A stretch of 9,876 nt of DNA, from the NCBI GenBank assembly GCA_903929895.1, contig CAIYWM010000935.1, positions 1-9,876 on the forward strand, read 5' to 3'. The stretch's first letter is position 1. Each line of letters begins with the position of its first letter. The DNA is from an uncultured Alphaproteobacteria bacterium. Its GTDB lineage: Bacteria > Pseudomonadota > Alphaproteobacteria > Reyranellales > Reyranellaceae. A model generated the notes under the pieces. It was not told where the DNA came from and did not search any database. It worked only from the letters and a program-made list of their open reading frames with translations. A program made the translations under genes and the position numbers. Of this stretch, positions 7,248-9,876 are shown piece after piece.

Positions 7248-7271
7248 GGCTCCCGGATGTTTCCGGGAGCC
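7248..7271 (-). terminator. Perfect 10-bp hairpin between rpoH and the crotonase gene, covering the crotonase ribosome site
   Basis: GGCTCCCGGA and TCCGGGAGCC form an uninterrupted 10-bp stem with a 4-base loop. On the minus-strand transcript it lies 25 bases after the rpoH stop and ends 4 bases before the crotonase ATG, so the GGGAG ribosome site is in its 3' arm. No U-tract follows, so it may terminate rpoH transcription imperfectly, block translation of read-through RNA, or both. Confidence 0.6.
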
Positions 7272-7279
7272 TACCGTAC

Positions 7280-7289
7280 GAAACGTTTC
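7280..7289. repeat. 10-bp palindrome GAAACGTTTC downstream of rpoH
   Basis: A perfect palindrome 7 bases past the rpoH stop and upstream of the crotonase hairpin. It could be an operator for a crotonase promoter, but no promoter was recognised and a chance origin is possible. Confidence 0.3.
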
Positions 7290-7296
7290 TCGTCGC

Positions 7297-8217
7297 TCAG
7301 CCGCGCGCCGGCTGGGTCGTCGGCCGGGCGGCCGCCTCGACGACCATGTTCTTCATGGCCTTCTGCAGCTTGTCGAAGGCGCGCACCTCGATCTGGCGCA
7401 CCCTCTCGCGACTGATGCCGTACTTGGACGACAGGTCCTCGAGCGTCTTCGGCTCGTCGACCAGTCGACGCTCCACGATGATGTGACGCTCGCGGTCGGT
7501 GAGCTGCTTCAGGGCCGCGGCCAGCATGCCCTTGCGCTGGCCCAGCTCCTGGCTCTCGCCAAGCCGGGCTTCCTGATTGGGCGCATCGTCGACCAGCCAG
7601 TCCTGCCACTCCATGTCGCCCTCGGCCTTCACCGGGGCGTTGAGCGACGAATCGGGCGCGGCGAGGCGGCGGTTCATGTTCACCACCTCCTCCTCGGGGA
7701 CGCCGAGGCGGGTGGCGATCTTGGTCACCTGCTCGGGCGTAAGGTCGCCCTCCTCGATGGCCTGCATCTGGCCCTTGAGCTTGCGCAGGTTGAAGAACAG
7801 CTTCTTCTGCGCCGCCGTGGTGCCCATCTTCACGAGCGACCAGCTGTGCAGGATGTATTCCTGGATCGAGGCGCGGATCCACCACATGGCATAGGTGGCC
7901 AGACGGAAGCCGCGGTCCGGGTCGAACCGCTTCACCGCCTGCATCATACCGACGTTGCCCTCGGAAATCAGCTCGGCGACCGGCAGGCCGTAGCCGCGGT
8001 AACCCATGGCGATCTTGGCCACCAGGCGCAAATGGCTGGTGACCAGGCGATGGGCGGCCTTGCTGTCGCCATGCTCGCGCCAACGCTTGGCCAGCATGAA
8101 TTCTTCCTGCGGCTCCAGCAGGGGAAACTTCCGGATGTCCGACAGGTAACGGCTGAGATTGCCCTCGGGCGTCAGAGACGACGGCAGGGCAGGAAGGTTT
8201 GCGGTGGCTGCACTCAT
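7297..8217 (-). CDS. rpoH: RNA polymerase sigma-32 factor RpoH
   Basis: A 306-residue heat-shock sigma factor that directs RNA polymerase to chaperone and protease promoters. Region 1.2 is near 'YLSDIRKFPLL' (24-34). Region 2 spans about 63-123 with 'LRLVAKIAMGYRGYGLPVAELISEGNVGMMQAV' features and 'RFDPDRGFRLATYAMWWIRASIQ'. The diagnostic RpoH box 'QKKLFFNLRK' is at 137-146. Region 4.2, the -35-binding helix-turn-helix, is at about 241-286 with 'LTDRERHII' and 'ISRERVRQIE'. Length is normal for the family. The frame runs upstream to 8268, but the ATG at 8217 has AGGGGGAG five bases before it, and the longer start would fall inside the CIRCE element. rluD lies upstream on the same strand with a 144-base gap that holds a candidate promoter, a CIRCE element and repeats, so regulation by HrcA is predicted. 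Alphaproteobacteria often have several rpoH copies; which paralogue this is cannot be said. Confidence 0.97.
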   Translation of the reverse strand: MSAATANLPALPSSLTPEGNLSRYLSDIRKFPLLEPQEEFMLAKRWREHGDSKAAHRLVTSHLRLVAKIAMGYRGYGLPVAELISEGNVGMMQAVKRFDPDRGFRLATYAMWWIRASIQEYILHSWSLVKMGTTAAQKKLFFNLRKLKGQMQAIEEGDLTPEQVTKIATRLGVPEEEVVNMNRRLAAPDSSLNAPVKAEGDMEWQDWLVDDAPNQEARLGESQELGQRKGMLAAALKQLTDRERHIIVERRLVDEPKTLEDLSSKYGISRERVRQIEVRAFDKLQKAMKNMVVEAAARPTTQPARG

Positions 8218-8222
8218 GGCTA

Positions 8223-8232
8223 CTCCCCCTTT
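8223..8232 (-). promoter_or_regulatory. Strong rpoH ribosome binding site
   Basis: The complement reads AAAGGGGGAG, five bases before the ATG at 8217. This fixes the rpoH start in preference to the GTG at 8268. Confidence 0.75.
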
Positions 8233-8261
8233 CGTACGCGGGATCGCCGGTGAACGAGCGT

Positions 8262-8288
8262 TTAGCACTCTCGTCCCCCGACTGCTAA
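8262..8288. promoter_or_regulatory. CIRCE element (HrcA operator) in the rpoH leader
   Basis: The plus strand reads TTAGCACTC, nine bases, then GACTGCTAA. The CIRCE consensus is TTAGCACTC-N9-GAGTGCTAA, so 17 of 18 arm bases and the exact spacer match; only base 8282 differs. One more T:A pair extends the inverted repeat outward (8261/8289). HrcA, whose repressor activity is assisted by GroEL, binds this site and classically represses groESL and dnaK operons. It lies 45 bases upstream of the rpoH start codon and starts at the predicted +1 of the rpoH promoter, the usual place for CIRCE. The match and position are seen; the binding is inferred. Confidence 0.88.
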
Positions 8289-8290
8289 AT

Positions 8291-8307
8291 CCGACTGTAG
8301 AAGTCGG
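8291..8307 (-). repeat. 6-bp inverted repeat overlapping the candidate rpoH -10
   Basis: CCGACT and AGTCGG are separated by five bases. On the minus strand it lies 55 bases after the rluD stop and is followed by ATTTAG, a poor U-tract, so it could be a weak rluD terminator. It also overlaps the proposed -10, so it could be an operator instead. Confidence 0.4.
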
Positions 8308-8323
8308 AATGCCCTCGGGTCAA
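8295..8323 (-). promoter_or_regulatory. Candidate housekeeping promoter of rpoH
   Basis: On the minus strand TTGACC (8323-8318) is followed after 17 bases by CTACAG (8300-8295). The -35 is a good match and the -10 is fair for an alphaproteobacterial sigma-70 promoter. A start about seven bases downstream would be near 8288, at the edge of the CIRCE element, leaving a leader of about 70 bases. This agreement raises the credibility of both elements. Confidence 0.5.
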
Positions 8324-8351
8324 TATCTAATTCCTACTATTACCCTCGGGT
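8310..8351. repeat. Pair of 11-bp direct repeats upstream of rpoH
   Basis: TGCCCTCGGGT (8310-8320) and TACCCTCGGGT (8341-8351) match at 10 of 11 positions and are 31 bp apart, close to three helical turns. The proximal copy overlaps the candidate -35 of rpoH. They look like a tandem binding site for an activator or repressor, but no family is recognised. Confidence 0.45.
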
Positions 8352-8361
8352 ATTGGGGACT

Positions 8362-9333
8362 TTACTTAACGCTGTTCAGCGTTCCGACCAACTTCCTGAA
8401 GTCTTCAGGCAATTCTGTGGCAAATCTTACGTTCTCCCCCGTCTTTGGATGTCGAAAGGCGAGCACAGATGCGTGAAGAGCCTGCCGAGGGAACACTTTC
8501 AACGCCTCGGGTGCACCGCCGTTGCGGGATTTGCGGCCGTAGACCGGGTCTCCCACCACCGGACACCCGATATGGGCCATGTGGACACGGACCTGATGGG
8601 TCCGGCCAGTCCCAAGCTTGGCGCCCACGAGACTTGCGATCGGCGCCAGCGGCGGCCCGAAGCGCTTCTCCAGCCAATACTCGGTGAAAGCGGCCCGGCC
8701 GCCCGTCTTGCGCACCGCCATGCGCTTGCGATCGACCGGGTGCCGTCCCAGCGCCTCCTCGACCGTCCCGCGCGGAGCCTTGGGCGCGCCCCAGACCAGG
8801 ACCGTATAGATGCGTTCTAGGTCGTGGGCGGCGAACAGCTTGGAAAGCGCATGGTGGGTGGCATCGTTCTTGGCCACGACCATGACCCCCGACGTGTCCT
8901 TGTCGAGCCGGTGCACGATCCCCGGCCGCCGCACGCCGCCGATGCCGGACAGGCTGTCACCGCAATGGGCCAGCAAGGCGTTGACCAGTGTCTGGTCCGG
9001 ATTCCCCGGGGCCGGATGAACCACCATTCCGGCCGGCTTGTTGAGAACCAGCAGATCCGTGTCCTCGAACAGGATCTCCAGTGCCATGTGCTGGGCCTGC
9101 GGAACGGCCGGTTCGGGCTCCGGGATATCGACGATGACCACATCGCCCGTTTTGACCTTGCGGGACGGCTCTTCTATCGTCTGTCCTCCCGCAAGCGCTA
9201 CGCAGCGGCCCTCGATCAGCGCCTTCACGCGGCTTCGCGTCAGGGAAGGCAAGGCAGCAGCCAGCGCGCGGTCCAGCCGTTCGCCGGTGGCGCTCTCGTC
9301 GAAGGTCACGGTGTGGCGACCGGCGTCGCTCAT
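8362..9333 (-). CDS. rluD: Ribosomal large subunit pseudouridine synthase, RluD type
   Basis: A 323-residue pseudouridine synthase of the RluA family that modifies 23S rRNA; RluD makes pseudouridines in helix 69 (1911, 1915 and 1917 in E. coli numbering). An N-terminal S4 RNA-binding domain covers about 17-75 ('GERLDRALAAALPSLTRSRVKALIEG'-like stretch). The catalytic domain has 'LVLNKPAGMVVHP' (95-107), the active-site loop 'HRLDKDTSG' (141-149) with catalytic Asp144, and 'TGRTHQVRVHMAHIGCPVVGDPVYG' features near 242-266. The S4 domain and length favour RluD over RluA or RluC, although RluC-like specificity cannot be fully excluded. The frame is open upstream to 9792, but ATG at 9333 is the natural N-terminus. 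Its ribosome site is weak (AAGAAAA). The adjacent rpoH is a gene order I recall as common in alphaproteobacteria. The start is only 9 bases from the start of the divergent membrane-protein gene. Confidence 0.93.
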   Translation of the reverse strand: MSDAGRHTVTFDESATGERLDRALAAALPSLTRSRVKALIEGRCVALAGGQTIEEPSRKVKTGDVVIVDIPEPEPAVPQAQHMALEILFEDTDLLVLNKPAGMVVHPAPGNPDQTLVNALLAHCGDSLSGIGGVRRPGIVHRLDKDTSGVMVVAKNDATHHALSKLFAAHDLERIYTVLVWGAPKAPRGTVEEALGRHPVDRKRMAVRKTGGRAAFTEYWLEKRFGPPLAPIASLVGAKLGTGRTHQVRVHMAHIGCPVVGDPVYGRKSRNGGAPEALKVFPRQALHASVLAFRHPKTGENVRFATELPEDFRKLVGTLNSVK

Positions 9334-9342
9334 GGAGTTTTC

Positions 9343-9681
9343 TTGGCGTCCCCTGCTCAGGCCTCTGCACCACTCTGGCTGAAGGTGCTGGTAATCGGAA
9401 TGGGCCTGCTGATCGTGGTGGGCTTCGTCGTCGCGGTCGCCGAGATCGCCCGGCGCATCTCTACGCCCAACGCCGGCCGTTCGCCAGCATCGGCCACCGC
9501 CGATGGCTTCACCGAACGAATTGCCCTGCCCTCCGGCTCCCGCGTCGTGTCCATGAACGCCGTGGGCGATCGCCTCGTCGTGCACATCGAGACCGCCGGG
9601 GGCCCTGCCGCCTATGTCGTCGACCCGCGCAACGGAGCCCTGCTGGGTAAGATCGAATTCCCGCCCGGCGCCGGCCGCTGA
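9343..9681 (+). CDS. Small single-pass membrane protein of unknown function (possibly DUF6476)
   Basis: A 112-residue protein with one membrane segment at about 11-33 ('LWLKVLVIGMGLLIVVGFVV') followed by 'EIARR', suggesting N-out or anchored topology with a soluble tail. The tail has a short beta-rich unit, 'ALPSGSRVVSM', 'DRLVVHIE' and 'YVVDPRNGALLGKIEF', similar to one propeller-like strand set. It resembles the short protein I recall beside rluD in many alphaproteobacteria (DUF6476), but I cannot confirm this. No ATG precedes the membrane segment in frame. The TTG at 9343 has GGAG at 9334-9337 with 5-base spacing and is preferred; an in-frame GTG at 9313 would overlap rluD. The only ATG nearby (inside the membrane segment) would destroy it. 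The threonine aldolase gene follows after 28 bases, so the two may share a transcript. Confidence 0.75.
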   Translation: MASPAQASAPLWLKVLVIGMGLLIVVGFVVAVAEIARRISTPNAGRSPASATADGFTERIALPSGSRVVSMNAVGDRLVVHIETAGGPAAYVVDPRNGALLGKIEFPPGAGR

Positions 9682-9709
9682 GCTCAACGACATCCGTACG
9701 AGGACAGGA

Positions 9710-9876
9710 ATGAACTTCCGAAGCGACAACGAAGTGGGCGCGCATTCCGTCGTCCTCGAGGCGGTGACGCGGGCCTTCTCCGGCGGGGGCACCGCGCCGT
9801 CCTATGGCGCCGACGAATGGACCCATCGTGTCGAGCGTCGCCTGCGGGAGATCTTCGAGAAAATCAACCGCGGCCA
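9710..9876 (+). CDS. ltaE: Low-specificity L-threonine aldolase (partial, N-terminal 55 residues)
   Basis: The first 55 residues of a PLP-dependent threonine aldolase, which cleaves L-threonine or L-allo-threonine to glycine and acetaldehyde in the cytosol. The opening 'MNFRSDNEVGAHSVVLEAV' and 'GTAPSYGADEWTHRVERRL' match the family start: the 'SDN' motif, the 'APSYG' loop and the aromatic/acidic 'DEWT'. The PLP lysine lies beyond the right edge. The ATG at 9710 follows a purine-rich GAGGACAGGA. The gene begins 28 bases after the small membrane protein gene on the same strand. A related beta-eliminating lyase is the only real alternative. Confidence 0.85.
   Translation, partial: MNFRSDNEVGAHSVVLEAVTRAFSGGGTAPSYGADEWTHRVERRLREIFEKINRG

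Noticed and set aside
8218..8268. Longer rpoH start (GTG at 8268)
   Set aside because: It has no good ribosome site and would lie within the CIRCE element; the ATG at 8217 follows AGGGGGAG.
8310..8340. GGAATT on the minus strand as an EcfG-type or sigma-E -35 box
   Set aside because: No matching -10 (CGTT-like) occurs at the required 16-17 base spacing.
9334..9792. Extension of the rluD frame upstream by about 150 codons
   Set aside because: It runs antisense through the membrane protein gene and the threonine aldolase start, with no domain; the S4 domain starts properly after the ATG at 9333.

Overview
The window looks like chromosomal DNA from a high-GC alphaproteobacterium, roughly 62-70% GC by hand count of sampled lines. 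The best taxonomic clues are the RpoH-type heat-shock sigma factor with an intact RpoH box, the rpoH-rluD gene order, a small membrane protein next to rluD, and the general gene style (TPP decarboxylase, epoxide-hydrolase-like enzyme, quinone oxidoreductase, crotonase, dipeptide-type solute-binding protein). I cannot settle the genus; a Rhodospirillales- or Hyphomicrobiales-like soil bacterium fits. I see no rRNA, tRNA, CRISPR array, insertion sequence or phage gene.

Left part (1-4289): two divergent transcription units. On the minus strand a choline-kinase-like phosphotransferase (748-1608) precedes a periplasmic solute-binding protein of the dipeptide/nickel class, which runs off the left edge (1-706). 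On the plus strand a benzoylformate-decarboxylase-like ThDP enzyme (1711-3384) is followed 14 bases later by an epoxide-hydrolase-like alpha/beta hydrolase (3399-4289). The roughly 100-bp gap between the two units probably carries both promoters. Together they look like an uptake-plus-catabolism locus with an unknown substrate.

Middle part (4339-6338): a transglutaminase-like cysteine hydrolase, lower in GC than its neighbours, and a zinc-free quinone-oxidoreductase-type MDR enzyme, both on the plus strand. A GC-rich hairpin lies between the latter and the converging crotonase gene.

Right part (6395-9876): on the minus strand rluD (8362-9333), rpoH (7297-8217) and a crotonase (6395-7243) follow one another. 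On the plus strand a 112-residue membrane protein starts 9 bases from the rluD start and is followed by the beginning of an L-threonine aldolase gene that runs off the right edge.

The most notable finding is not a gene. The 144-bp rluD-rpoH gap contains a near-perfect CIRCE element, the HrcA repressor operator (TTAGCACTC-N9-GACTGCTAA, 17 of 18 arm bases matching the consensus), at 8262-8288. A TTGACC-N17-CTACAG promoter-like sequence is placed so that transcription would start at the CIRCE edge. This suggests that the heat-shock sigma factor gene is itself under HrcA/GroEL control. A second strong signal is a perfect 10-bp hairpin between rpoH and the crotonase gene that buries the crotonase ribosome binding site. 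The other genes are mostly of recognisable families, but the crotonase and the ThDP enzyme both show substitutions at expected catalytic positions.
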